Shown in pieces: positions 52,746 through 62,907 of a stretch of 64,000 bases of DNA; the stretch's first letter is position 1, and every line of letters starts with the position of its first letter. The DNA comes from Distichodus sexfasciatus (Eukaryota; Chordata; Actinopteri; Characiformes; Distichodontidae): positions 1 through 64,000 of the forward strand of contig JAVGVS010000190.1 in the NCBI GenBank assembly GCA_032718565.1, given 5' to 3'. The position numbers were made by a program, and so were the translations under genes. Under the pieces are notes generated by a model that searched no databases, was not told the origin of the DNA, and was given only the letters and a program-made list of their open reading frames with translations.

Positions 52746-53089
52746 TCACCCAGAAATGCCAGAGCCATGAACAATTCAAGGGCAGAGAGAAGTGAAAGTA
52801 CAACCCACATTTTACGTTATCACTGTAAATGTGCGGAAAACAGTCAAAAAATGTAAATTCAGTCATTTCCCTACAGTATCTTACTGTATTTTCGTAACCC
52901 AGTAAAAGTATATACTTTTATTATTGTCACTTTTTGCATTTTAGTATTTTAGGACTTTTAGTACTTTTACTATTGTCACTTCAAACCGCTGCTGATCTGG
53001 CATAAATTTAATGCCAGACGATTGAAATTGTAATCCTCTTCTCTTCTCTTGTGCTACAATATTTACAAAAATTTTGCACTGCTGCTAAA
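52746..53089. repeat. ACTGTA-rich and AT-rich repeat
   Basis: CCCTACAGTATCTTACTGTA and AACCCAGTAAAAGTATATAC are K-type. The part 52970-53089 may already belong to the T element. Confidence 0.4.
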
Positions 53090-53622
53090 TATTTGCACAA
53101 CTATTGATCATTAAACATTGCTGTACATATCACTGATTGATTTTTCTAACTGACTACCTGAACAAATTGAAAATATTGCACAGACTCTAGTTCTCCACTG
53201 CTGTTACAATATCTGCACACACTAGATCAGACTTGTTCGCTCAGACTTTATAAAAGATACTGTTTTATTTCATCGACTGTAGAATTTTTCATATTGAAAC
53301 TGTTACTGACTGACCTTGTGCACTCCTTATGGAGTTGACTTTAGTGTGAAAGTCAACTCCATAACCATAATTGTACCACATCCTAATTGTATCTCTTTCT
53401 ACTTCTAGTTTGAAGTTTAAAGTTTACATTTATATTCTACTTCTAGTTTAAAGTGTATATTTTATATTCTGTTTATATATTGTGTATTCCATGCCATGCC
53501 TTATTTGTTCTTTGTTGTTTGCACTGTTAAATCTGGAGTCACGTCGTCTCGTCTCTCTGTGTACTTGTACAGTATATAGCAGAGATGACAGTAAGGTTTA
53601 CTTCGACTTTGACTTTGACTGT
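53090..53622 (+). mobile_element. Retroposon family T, best forward copy
   Basis: CATATCACTGATTGATTTTT, GACTCTAGTTCTCCACTGCT, TTTTTCATATTGAAACTGTT, CACGTCGTCTCGTCTCTCTG and the tail CGACTTTGACTTTGACT. Non-coding; likely a LINE 3' end or SINE-like unit. A perfect 16-bp hairpin (53327-53364) is private to this copy. Confidence 0.7.
53327..53364. repeat. Perfect 16-bp hairpin, 6-base loop
   Basis: Arms TTATGGAGTTGACTTT and AAAGTCAACTCCATAA with loop AGTGTG. In the other T copies only the right-arm sequence is present. Confidence 0.9.
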
Positions 53623-53841
53623 AAATCTACAGCAAACTCATCACGTCCTCTCCCATGTTACATTACTCATCATACTCCTCAGATTCACATCACGTGGTCA
53701 ACAACACCAGACAGCACTGGACAAAGGTTTTGGGTTATATGCCTCCTCTTACATTGATAACTATGAGGTTAAGTTGTTGTTATCAGCTAGCTAAGTTACC
53801 TCAGCTAACGTTACCTGATTTATTAAGTATCTGAACCACTT
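53623..53841. other. Spacer
   Basis: No recognised feature. Confidence 0.3.
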
Positions 53842-54145
53842 AATCCCAACTGGGGTCCGGGGGATTTATGGGTGCAAGGTGGGGAACAACCCTGGGCAGG
53901 CGCCAACATACCTCAGGGCACAGGCAATCACATTCACACCTTACGGGGCTAATTTAGAGTCTCCAATTAACCTATATTGCATGCCTTTGGACTGTGGGAG
54001 GAAACTGGAGCAACCGGAGAGAACCCACGTAAACACGGGGAGAGCATGCAAACCCCTCAGTGAAAGGCCTTACGGCTGACCCGGGGTTCGAACCCAGGAC
54101 CTTCTCGCTGTGAGGCAGCAGCACTAACCACTGCGCCACCCGATG
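53842..54145 (-). mobile_element. SINE-B, near full-length
   Basis: On the minus strand: tRNA-like head GGTGGCGCAGTGGTTAGTGC with B box GGTTCGAACCC, then CACTGAGGGGTTTGCATGCT, GTTTCCTCCCACAGTCCAAA, TTAATTGGAGACTCTAAATT, GGGATTAAGTGGTTCAGATA. A second tRNA-derived SINE family, distinct from SINE-A. The 3' part recurs at 29037-29230. Confidence 0.88.
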
Positions 54146-54349
54146 GTAAAACATATCTCTGGTAACATGTTACGTGTTACTTGTATTTATTCTGATTTAC
54201 ATCAATTATGTAGATTGTCACAATCAACCAAGCACACCTTAACTAATCCTAGCTGGATGACTGGGTTTTTCACTGTAAAAGTACGTTTGTGCTGACGTAA
54301 ATGTAGCGATATAGTAAGTTTACTTCATTAAGTTAGCCCGCTAATGCTA
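54146..54349. other. Spacer
   Basis: No recognised feature. Confidence 0.3.
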
Positions 54350-54860
54350 ACTAATCATCGCGATGAATGCAGTGGCAGAAAATAATCGATTATATTGGTG
54401 AGTTTTCAACCGTCAGTCTGCTGCCCCCTAATGGTCTGCCTGAAATCACCTTGTAAATTTTTCTTCTTTTTTTTTCTTTTTCAAAACATTTCCAGATGAT
54501 TTGGGCATCTTTATGAATAATGAATTTAATGCAAATATCTAAAAAAAATGTATTACTCTACTATGCATACATACATACTGAGTGGTGGTCCCTGGGACAG
54601 AAGCAGTTGAAAACCCCTGAATCATATCATAATGACATCGCTTGGTGATTTACTGGCTACGGCATAAATATTCTACTAATAAAGAACCACCCCATAGTAA
54701 CTATGTCTGCTCCATCTGTGATCCATGCCAAAGCTGCTTGCAATGTGAAGTAATATAATACAGAAAAATTGATGGGCTGCATCGTGATATCTTCTAGAAC
54801 CAAATCGTTGACCTGATAATCGTAATCGAATCATGAGACCAGTGAAGGTTCACATCTCTA
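54350..54860. mobile_element. hAT-type element, left end lost
   Basis: Shares AACATTTCCAGATGATTTGG, GAATTTAATGCAAATATCTA, GAGTGGTGGTCCCTGGGACA and CATAATGACATCGCTTGG with 38106-38622. The right end GGTTCACATCTCTA matches the reverse of TAGAGGTGTGAACC at 36316. Confidence 0.72.
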
Positions 54861-54861
54861 C

Positions 54862-55450
54862 TGTACAGTACTCAGGAACAAGAAAATAGGCTAAAAGATA
54901 CTGATAGCCAAACACAGCTGAAAGAAGGTGAACTGTAAACAGCATTCCCAAAATTAAACATTTTAGTAAGTTCTTTTTCTTCATTTTCTTCAATCAAGTA
55001 TGCCAAATAACTTGAAACATAGCTCAGAGAAAAAGACAAATATTTGTGTATCTGTAAATATAGAAATTTAAAGTGAAATACTATATTTTGTAATTATAGT
55101 ATTGTACTGTAAATATTGAATACAGAATGCCTGCTATATAAAAACAATAGTAAAAGTGATATTTACAGCTACTTTGCAGCTAATTCTACACTATTGTGCT
55201 GTGTTGCTACTGCAAATATTTGTCTTTTCCAGAATCATTCAGAGGTTTGCATAATGGAATGAAGTACAGTATGTTACAGAATACAGTAGAATACTGTATA
55301 TTGAAATAACTAAATTTTCAGTAATCGGTCACACCTCATAATGTTTTAGGGATACAGTATGTTACTTTAAAGCCTTCCTTTAACAATTCCAGCATTTTAC
55401 CTTGTTATTATAATACGGTTAAATACTGTTGAGAAACGAATGTAAATTTA
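54862..55450. mobile_element. ACTGTA-rich repeat (K), long copy
   Basis: GCTGAAAGAAGGTGAACTGT as at 21130; TTGTCTTTTCCAGAATCATT; many TACAGTA/TACTGTA. It follows the hAT element directly. Confidence 0.5.
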
Positions 55451-55890
55451 TAGCGCTTAGTGACAGCGCATGCACAGCTTCCCTAACCCGGTCCAATTTG
55501 GTGAGATTGGCCCGCTCCCAAAAAGCCATATTTGGGTGTTTTTTAGGGACTGGAGTTGGCAGCAACGTGAGATGCCAGAGAGTTAAAGCCAAGGGCAAAG
55601 GCAATGTGTCATCTACGTGACAACTCTCAAAACGTTTGCTCTCTTTTGATAAAAAGGACGACTTAATTTGAGGATTTTGGAAACGTTTTAAGACTTTTTT
55701 CCAATGATGAAATGATAAACCATCGAATGACTTGAATTGATCAGTTTTTAATAGATTGTCTGTGTATTCATATTAAACTGCTGCAGATCTTATCTGCAAA
55801 GGCACAAAAGTACATTCCAGTATTGTTATTGTAGTTTTTCTCCATTTGACTGCTGTTGCAATATATTCCCATATTATGAATACCTCGTAA
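55451..55890. other. Low-repeat spacer
   Basis: No recognised feature. Confidence 0.35.
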
Positions 55891-55894
55891 TTAA

Positions 55895-56015
55895 AATTGC
55901 TAATTTTTTAAATTGTTTATTTATATATGTACATTCTATGTGCCTTTTATGTACTCTGTAGAAACTGGAGCCACATTGTCTTGTCTCTCTTTATACTTGT
56001 ACTGTCATTCACCAG
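55895..56015 (+). mobile_element. Retroposon family T fragment
   Basis: TTTATGTACTCTGTAGAAAC, TGGAGCCACATTGTCTTGTC, TCTCTTTATACTTGTACTGT. Confidence 0.55.
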
Positions 56016-57002
56016 ACGCACACCGAAGTGAAAAGCGGAAGTGTTTAACTCTGTTTTCCAGTTTGAACGTTGGACGTTCCACATACTGTATGGCCCATAT
56101 TACTGTTCCTGAATTGTAATTTGTATACTACTCCTGCATTATTTTGACTTACTTAAATAAGTGTGGCAGTACGACCTGGTATTGTAAAATACTAAAATGT
56201 AGTTTACTGCTGTTCATACTTTATGCAGTAGAGGGCTACATGCATGTGGTGTAACATAATGACTGTAGCCATACACTTTGTAAGAAATAGCTCTTTGACT
56301 CACCAAATTTCTCTCTTGTGTCAAAGGTCTTGTGCTGGTGGTGATTAAAAAAAAAAAAATTGATAAAAACAAAACAGCACAAAATTTCAGGTTAAAAGTT
56401 TGCTGTAAAATGTGTTACTAAAAAATGTAATGAGGAAAAATGACTGAAAAATGTATTAGTAATGCTTTACATAACTGCATTACAGCAAAATTAACCCATT
56501 TCGGTAACTGTTACGTGTATACTCCCAACACTGCTAATAAAGGTGCATTCTTTTCGTCTACTCCCCTGGCCTGTTGGACTGCTAGTTTTAACGAAAGTTG
56601 TACTTTCACAGAAACGACAGAATATATAGCAAGAGTTGAATGCAAATAAATACATTCAGCTCAGCAGGCCGCCTCGATGGCCAGTTACAATCAGCCTAAA
56701 ATTCTATACTTCTATAAGTACAGAGATATGTTTAAAACAATCTAGGCCATCGCAATCAACCGGGAACTCCACATTATTCTTTCACAGTAAATCAAGGGAG
56801 ATGTATAGGAAGATGGAATTAATATTGCATGAGCTGATGCAATCTACAGAATGCTGGATCAGAAGAATGAAAGATATAGAAATTCACAAATGAGATATTC
56901 TGTCAGTCAGAGTAGGTACTTGTGTATAACTAGCACACAGAGCGAAAGATTTGAGTGAGAGATTCTTTTTACTGACAAGAGAAATACATGTGTCGAAGTG
57001 AA
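56016..57002. other. AT-rich low-repeat region
   Basis: About 1 kb with a poly(A) run at 56348-56360 and short frames only. Nothing recognised. Confidence 0.4.
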
Positions 57003-57325
57003 TGTGAACATTATTGTCATCTCAACTGTGTACTCGTACTTAAAGAGACGCGATGACGTAGCTCCAGGTTCTACAGTATGAACAGATAAAGCACATAAGT
57101 AAAAGGTATATATGAATAAAATATGTTATATATTTTTATATACCTTTTACTTATGTGCCTTATTTACTTACATATATATACAGGCTATAAAATCTAAAAA
57201 ACACTTTAAACTTTAAACTTAGAGCTATGAATAAGAGACTGTGCAATTAATTACATGCATAATTCAACTACAATTGTGGTTCTGAAATTTCTTTTTACAT
57301 TAGATATGCATATGATCTGCGAGTT
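57003..57325 (-). mobile_element. Retroposon family T, with internal palindrome
   Basis: ATTGTCATCTCAACTGTGTA, GATGACGTAGCTCCAGG, CACTTTAAACTTTAAACTTA. A 21-bp perfect inverted repeat (GCACATAAGTAAAAGGTATA T at 57091-57111 and its reverse at 57138-57158) lies in its middle. Confidence 0.65.
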
Positions 57326-57735
57326 AGCAAAGACAAAAAAATAAAATTAGTATGGAGTCAAATTCACAATCCGTCAAAAGTTTTTGCACAACAAAAGATT
57401 GCCTTTTTTCCTAAACTGCATTTTTTTAAGCATTTGGAAAGTTGTTCATTAGGGGTGCGACATTAAAACATGATGAAATTTCTCATCAAAGTGAAAAGCT
57501 GTCTCTTGAAATAGCATGCCAGAATAGAATGCCTTTAGCTACTTTATACATTAATATTTCAATTTACTGTATTATATCTTTTATTTGTATTACATTGCAC
57601 TACACGAATGAAAATGCATTGAATATTAACATTGTCAACATTATTATTTATTATATACACTATGAACATAAACATTATTTCTACAGTTGTAAAGTTGCAT
57701 CATCTTATACTATGTAAATATAAACACAAGCAAGT
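57326..57735. other. AT-rich spacer
   Basis: A 91-codon frame is of no recognisable type. Confidence 0.35.
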
Positions 57736-57802
57736 GGCTCGTTGGTCTAGGGGTATGATTCTTAGGGTGTGAGAGGCCCCGGGTTCAAATTCCGGACGAG
57801 CC
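57736..57802 (+). pseudogene. tRNA-Pro (AGG) pseudogene
   Basis: GGCTCGTTGGTCTAGGGGTA is the tRNA-Pro 5' half and CCCGGGTTCAAATTCCGGAC the T-arm; the acceptor stem GGCTCGT/ACGAGCC is intact. The anticodon loop TTAGGGT gives AGG. Four bases on the 5' side of the anticodon stem are missing (67 nt instead of about 71-72), so GTGAG has no partner. Either a pseudogene or a sequence error. Confidence 0.85.
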
Positions 57803-57849
57803 CTCAAATGTTGCCATATGTTGAAGGGCAGCGACCAGACCACACTTCT

Positions 57850-58070
57850 GGGGCAGTTGGTGGCGTAACGGTAGGGCATTCGCCCTGTGATCAGAAGGTT
57901 GCAGATTTTAATCCAGGACTGGTGAAGTGCCACTTATGAGCAAGGTACTATCCCCAAGCACTGCTCCCTGGGCACTGTCCACTGCTACTTCATGGATAGG
58001 TCAAATGCAGAGGTTTTATTTGGTTGTGGTGTACGGTGCGCTGTGGTGTGTTCATACTCACTTTCAATTT
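57850..58070 (+). mobile_element. SINE-A, near full-length
   Basis: GGGGCAGTTGGTGGCGTAAC, a decayed B box (AGATTTTAATCCAGG), CAAGCACTGCTCCCTGGGCA, GGTCAAATGCAGAGG, end TTCATACTCACTTTCAATTT. It lies 47 bases after the tRNA-Pro relic. Confidence 0.85.
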
Positions 58071-58079
58071 TCTTATGAA

Positions 58080-58460
58080 GAAGTTTAAGAGAAAAAAATA
58101 AGCGAGAAGCCCAGTGTCCTGAGCTGAGGCCTGAGCTAGACTTCTTTTTGGACATTAGTGAAGAGCTCAAGCCCTCGTCTCTCCATCTTCATTGCAAATG
58201 AAGTTAGAGGAAGAGCGGAAATATGGTAATAAAGAGGAAGCGAGGTCCATAATAAAGCCTGCAGGCTGCCGGACTGTGTAATGTGCAACTGGAGATCTGA
58301 CCCCAAATACGGGTCACTCTGGCACTGCAGGGCTTTCGTGACTCACACACACACATCTACATACACACACACACGTTGGTTTTATGGTTTCATTAAAAGC
58401 AAAGGAAAACCTTTCACTAATGAGTTGAATATGTGTATATAAGAACTTTCTAAACATGAG
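58080..58460. promoter_or_regulatory. Candidate conserved non-coding element with CA tract
   Basis: 58100-58330 is repeat-free: CTTCATTGCAAATGAAGTTA (a short palindrome), GGTCCATAATAAAGCCTGCA, GGCTGCCGGACTGTGTAATG. (CA)n lies at about 58345-58374. Confidence 0.3.
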
Positions 58461-58462
58461 CT

Positions 58463-58655
58463 TTTAAGATCAAGATTCTTTAATTGTCACAAGTACAATG
58501 TGTAGTAAAATGTGCCCTGAACGATCCTAAGATCAAAAAACAGAATTTAGAAATTAGGCATTTACTGGTTAAGGTAAGAATCTTAGAATAAACTAAAAAC
58601 AGTAAGAATAAAATTTACACATAACGTGTAGAAAATAAATATTACAATGCTGTAG
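58463..58655 (+). mobile_element. Retroposon tail fragment (ATTCAAG type)
   Basis: AAGATCAAGATTCTTTAATTGTCAC parallels 5405-5435; the rest is diverged. Confidence 0.5.
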
Positions 58656-58721
58656 CTTTGTTACAAATAGTCTGGCAAAAAGCTTTCTCTTTGTACAAAG
58701 ACTTGCAAAGATACTGCATCA

Positions 58722-58800
58722 TAGCACACTCTTGGCAGCTGCCAGATGGAGTCGGAGGATGGAGTCCACCTTGGCCAAGGTGGAAGCAAGAATCAATAGC
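58722..58800 (+). repeat. Dispersed fragment S, copy 2
   Basis: See copy 1 at 51262: about 75 bases align with modest divergence. Confidence 0.55.
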
Positions 58801-58809
58801 CGTTGATCA

Positions 58810-58982
58810 AAGTTGGTGGCGTAACGGTAGGGTGTTTGCCCCATCATCAGAAGGTCACAGGTTCAAATCCAGGACTGGTAAAGGTACCACTGAGATACTG
58901 CCCCCCACTGGGTGATGGTTTGGTGCACTGTGTGCTGTACTGTGTTCACAATGACAAATGATCGCTCACGTTCACTTTTGAA
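58810..58982 (+). mobile_element. SINE-A, internally deleted
   Basis: AGTTGGTGGCGTAACGGTAG, AGGTTCAAATCCAGGACTGG, then from ACTGAGATACTG it jumps to GTGATGGTTTGGTGCACTGT and GTTCACAATGACAAATGATC. Confidence 0.82.
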
Positions 58983-59184
58983 ATGTATGACAGTGAAAGC
59001 ATATGGATATGAATCTGTGGAGGGAAATGGATAGAACAGCTTATGCAAGTCAAAATTAAAAGTCTCTATTCAAAATGTCACTAAAACCTTATTGTTATTT
59101 GACTTTACATTGTTTAAAATATATATTTTTTATATTAGATTCATCATTTTTTAAATTAATCTTTTACTGTAAAAAAAATAATAA
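58983..59184. other. AT-rich spacer
   Basis: No recognised feature. Confidence 0.3.
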
Positions 59185-59232
59185 AATAATGGACCGATTC
59201 CGATACGATTCCGATATTATTGTGCGTCCCTA
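59185..59232. mobile_element. Possible hAT terminal fragment
   Basis: GATTCCGATACGATTCCGAT and GTGCGTCCCTA look like the end of a hAT element of a different family from 36316. Confidence 0.35.
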
Positions 59233-59239
59233 ATAAAAA

Positions 59240-59760
59240 ATGTAATATATGGCATTTTGCCTCTCATACCACAACAGCTACAAGTTTGGTGGGACAAGAA
59301 AAACTTGTAGTTGTTGGAATAATAATAGTAGTTGGTGAGCATAAAATAGTAGTTTCCAGCATAAAAATGCAAATGTGCAGACTGCACTTTACGACAGAGG
59401 TTTCCATCAGCAGCACTGAAATCTTCTTAACGCACTCCCAGAGACTGCAGGGTTACGATCAGCTCAGTTCCGTCCCCTCAGAGCAGGTCACTTCATAACG
59501 AGAGCTTTATGACAGCACTCCTCCACGATGGAGGGATGAGAGAGGTAGAGATAGAGACGAATGGGAGATCTCACATACTTGGCCAAACAACAGGCACATT
59601 TAGAGCCAAAATGGCCGTATTAATGATTCATAAAGCTGGGAAAATAGGCTTCTGCAATATTTATCTGTGATATTGACTTGACAGTGAGAGAGAAAGAGCC
59701 CTCGACCCTCACCGCTGACAGTCAACGCTGCTCCCACCGGCCACATTCAATTAAGAAAAT
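59240..59760. promoter_or_regulatory. Candidate conserved non-coding element
   Basis: 59390-59750 is repeat-free. AGCCAAAATGGCCGTATTAATGATTCATAAAGC and CTGCAATATTTATCTGTGAT form a compact motif-rich stretch with the texture of an enhancer. Confidence 0.35.
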
Positions 59761-60103
59761 ACACAAACACACACACCAACACACACTAACGCACACACAT
59801 AGACACAGGGAGCATGGGAGTTCACAAAAGTTTAAACAAATACTCACAGCTTCATAACTAAACAATAGCAGAAAATCAGCAAATTTCAGTTACATATTTA
59901 CTAACCTACAAAAAGCACAAATATTACACACATACAAACAGTACACTGCAATAATGAGCATTATAATAAATAATGAAGTCTATTTAGGTGATTATTAGCA
60001 CACGTCCTCAAAAGTAAATATTAATAAGTTTACTCTCACTTTAATATTATAATGTACTGAACAGGTCAAGATGTTAAAAAGGTCTTAGATTGGTGAGGGT
60101 TTA

Positions 60104-60104
<1 letters not shown>
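59761..60104. other. AT-rich spacer with CA tract
   Basis: CACAC strings near 59760-59800; otherwise plain. Confidence 0.35.

Positions 60105-60165
<61 letters not shown>
60105..60165 (+). repeat. (TTA)n microsatellite
   Basis: About 19 TTA units. Confidence 0.95.
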
Positions 60166-60323
60166 GTCTTCATATGACTCTCTATCTCTTTTTCTCTGTT
60201 TAATTCGTTCTTGTATCTTCTTGTATTTTCTGTATGTCTCTCTCTCTTCTTTCTTTCCTCCTCATCTCACTATTATTGCAGAACTATGCAAGCACTGTAG
60301 TCTGGGCATGACATAAGATTATT
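60166..60323. other. Spacer
   Basis: Pyrimidine-rich; nothing recognised. Confidence 0.3.
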
Positions 60324-60890
60324 GTGTGTGTGTGTGTGTGTGTGTTCTTGTACTTGCTACTTAGTGATAACCAAAATGAGTTTTTAACCAGCAGAGTGAT
60401 TACATTTTTAGGAAGTCAGGACTTTTTTAGTGGTCCCCACTTCTTTAAAATGCTTTTACAAAGAAAATACAAGTTTATTTGCAAAACTAACAGTGTAGAA
60501 AGATTAGCTTTTGGTTACTGAGGTTATGGTTAGGGTTATGTTTAGGGTTAGGTGTAGTATATCTAGATACAGTAATATAAAGTCAATGGAAGGGCCTCCA
60601 AAAGATAGCAAGTTGTGTGTCTGTGTGTGTACCATGTTTTTTCATCGTGAGGACCTTTTTGGACCTTTTTGTTCCCCAAAATCACTTTAATGCATTTTAT
60701 GGCGTTGTGGGGACATTTGAAAGGTCCCCATGAGGAGGAAAATGACTTTATAGAAAATGTTCTTGTTTTATTTGAGGAACTAAAGGAGGTAAACGATGTG
60801 TATTTGGTTACTGAGGTTAAGGTTAAGGTTAGGATTAGAACTGTGTACATCTAGTCATCATGGGAGTCTATGGAATGTATCCTAAAAGAT
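60324..60890 (+). repeat. Two tandem copies of a GTCCCCAC/TTAGGG repeat
   Basis: Unit 1 (60345-60620): GTGGTCCCCACTTCTTTAAA, TTTTGGTTACTGAGGTTATG, GTTTAGGGTTAGG, CAATGGAAGGGCCTCCAAAA. Unit 2 (60621-60890): TTGTTCCCCAAAATCACTTT, TTTGGTTACTGAGGTTAAGG, GAGTCTATGGAATGTATCC. Each ends in GT-rich DNA. The 17850-18811 repeat has the same flavour. Confidence 0.7.
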
Positions 60891-61110
60891 AGTTGTATAA
60901 GTTTGTGTATCTGTGTCTGTGTTCTATGTGCTTGTATTTGTTCACTGGTGTGTGTTGGTGTGTCTGTGCGTCTGTGTATGCATTTGCGTGCTTAGCCTAT
61001 AGATTTGCAGGTGTGTGTGTGTTCAAGCGCGCCATAAAGTCTATGTACCTCTAGACTGTCTGCTTGTGCTCTACCCTCTCCTACACACACACACACACAC
61101 ACTCACACAT
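60891..61110 (+). repeat. GT- and CA-rich tracts
   Basis: GT-rich stretch 60900-61020 and (CA)n at 61083-61103. Confidence 0.75.
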
Positions 61111-61560
61111 ACATCCTTCTCTTAACTACTTCATATTCTCCACCTCACTCCTCTCTTCAAGCATGGGAGCACACGAGAAGGAGGGAAGACGGGAGTCGGG
61201 GAGAGAGAGAGAGAGAGAGAGAGTGGAGACGGGAAAATGGGAGACAGCTGATCGGAGGAGAGGACATGCAATTTCATCTAATGTGTTCTTTTCACAGCTA
61301 GAGAGAGAGAGAGAGAGGGAAGAGTTTGCACAGCTACACTCACTACTCATAACTGCTATTGGTGACAAATCTCAAAAGCCATTTGAGGGAATACAGCACT
61401 TGCTGGCAACAGGTTATCCTGACCACGAGGATGCTGCTGGAGCTCGAAGATATAAATCTACATCCCAGCGAGTTCTCACGTGGCCATTTCTGACAAAAAA
61501 CATGATCGCTACAGCTACACTGGCTCAGAGGAGAAAGTGTGTGGTGTGTGTGTGTGTACA
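61111..61560 (+). other. Low-repeat block within a 180-codon open frame
   Basis: A frame runs 61064-61606. Its ends are made of CACACA, GAGAGA and TGTGTG repeats. The non-repetitive middle (about 61315-61540) reads EEFAQLHSLLITAIGDKSQK and continues about 50 residues without stop. I recognise no domain. A CTTTTCACAG acceptor-like site precedes it at about 61290. More likely chance than gene. Confidence 0.2.
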
Positions 61561-61561
61561 G

Positions 61562-61738
61562 AGCATAATGGTTGGTAGCATAATGGATGGGGAGTTGACT
61601 GTGTGATCAGATGATCCTAGACTGACCACAGAGATACTCATGAGCAAGGTACCACCCCCAAGCGTTGCTCCCCGGACGTTGGCAAAAAAGCTGCTCCTTT
61701 ACGGATGGATCAAATGCGCACCAGCAATAACGTGGTGT
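61562..61738 (+). mobile_element. SINE-A, diverged
   Basis: GGTTGGTAGCATAATGGATG, GACTGTGTGATCAGATGATC, ACTCATGAGCAAGGTACCAC, CTTTACGGATGGATCAAATG; tail missing. Confidence 0.72.
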
Positions 61739-61992
61739 GAACCCTGTGTTGGTAGTGATCATAAGGCCCCGTGCGCAGAGTGGATATTTATAAAATTGAT
61801 ATTTTTTCTCCCTCCGTTTCGAAAGTAACTTTGTGCACATAAGCCCGTTTTCAAAACTATGTCTGTACACACGAATACGGATAAATACGCCGTCAAGAGC
61901 TGCGTAGAACCATGTCAGACAAGCAGAATCTGGAACAAAAGAACAACTTACATCAGTTACGTAGCTTTTACATCAAGTTTCTTGGAGAAAAC
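61739..61992. mobile_element. Unclassified DNA element fragment
   Basis: AAGGCCCCGTGCGCAGAGTG, CTCCCTCCGTTTCGAAAGTA and GTGTACAGACATAG-like sequence reversed (CTATGTCTGTACACACGAAT) have the look of a hAT-type MITE. It lies between two opposed SINE fragments. Confidence 0.35.
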
Positions 61993-62132
61993 AATGGTTT
62001 GACCCATCTATTCAGAAAAGGGCAGTGGGCAGCACTTAGGGGAGCAGTGCTTAGGGAGCGGTACCTTGCTCATGAGTACCTCAGTGGCATCTCTAACAGT
62101 GTGGGACCTTAACCGGCGACCCTCTAATCTTT
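61993..62132 (-). mobile_element. SINE-A fragment, reverse
   Basis: GTTTGACCCATCTATTCAGA, GGTACCTTGCTCATGAGTAC, CTTAACCGGCGACCCTCTAA; it opposes 61562-61738. Confidence 0.75.
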
Positions 62133-62472
62133 ATCAAACCATTGCCATATCAAAATGTAGTCAGTGATGATCCACTGAGACAAAGCGCTAATAGGAGCAG
62201 ACAGCGAAGAAGACAGCAGCAGCAGATGGTAAGAGCACTTTTTACTGGCACAGCGTAATATTCGCTCTTTTTCACTTCCAGTGATGCTTTATTTTTACTG
62301 TTTATATTTTCTGTCTCATCATCAGCTCCTAATGAGTCTTTATCACTTATAACTCTGTAAAAATAAATCTGCTGTTGTCGCGTGGTTGTGTAAGCGCTGC
62401 TGCAGTTTTCACCCTCATCCACTGTCACACCACTGTTGGTGTGCATGTTGTGCCCAGAGTAAATATGCTTTA
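62133..62472. other. Low-repeat segment before a possible hAT end
   Basis: A 108-codon minus-strand frame (62150-62476) covers it without recognisable domain; it might be a decayed transposon gene. Confidence 0.25.
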
Positions 62473-62760
62473 ACACTAGGGGTTGGCATTGGCAAGGACC
62501 TCACGATACGATACGTATCGTGATATATGGGTCACGATACGATTATTGCGTTACTACGCATACTGCGATATATCGCAATATTCTCCAGTTCACTGAAAAT
62601 GTGAAAACAGAGCTGAAATTCAAGTTGCTGTGTACCATCTGGGTGGTCTTACTCAATCACAGTACATTAATAATTCAGCCAAAACAACGTAGCTCAGAAC
62701 TGAATTTTAGCTTTATTGTCTTTGTATTTTAACACAATGAACTAGTGGATACCAAAAACG
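62473..62760. mobile_element. Possible DNA transposon end with CGATACGAT strings
   Basis: CTAGGGGTTGGCATTGGCAA then CACGATACGATACGTATCGTG (a perfect ATACGTAT-centred palindrome) and GATATATCGCAATATTC. The start resembles hAT-type ends; no partner end was found. Confidence 0.4.
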
Positions 62761-62907
62761 TTAAGATAAAGTGCATAAGATTGAAAATAAGAAGTTAAAG
62801 TGCCCAGTCAGTTATCTGAGGCTGCTTGCAGTGCATGATTTTCCCCCTCAGAAATATTGACTTTTGTAGCTGGGAATATAGTGAAAGAAAATATCCCAAT
62901 ATATTCG
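62761..62907. other. Spacer
   Basis: No recognised feature. Confidence 0.3.
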
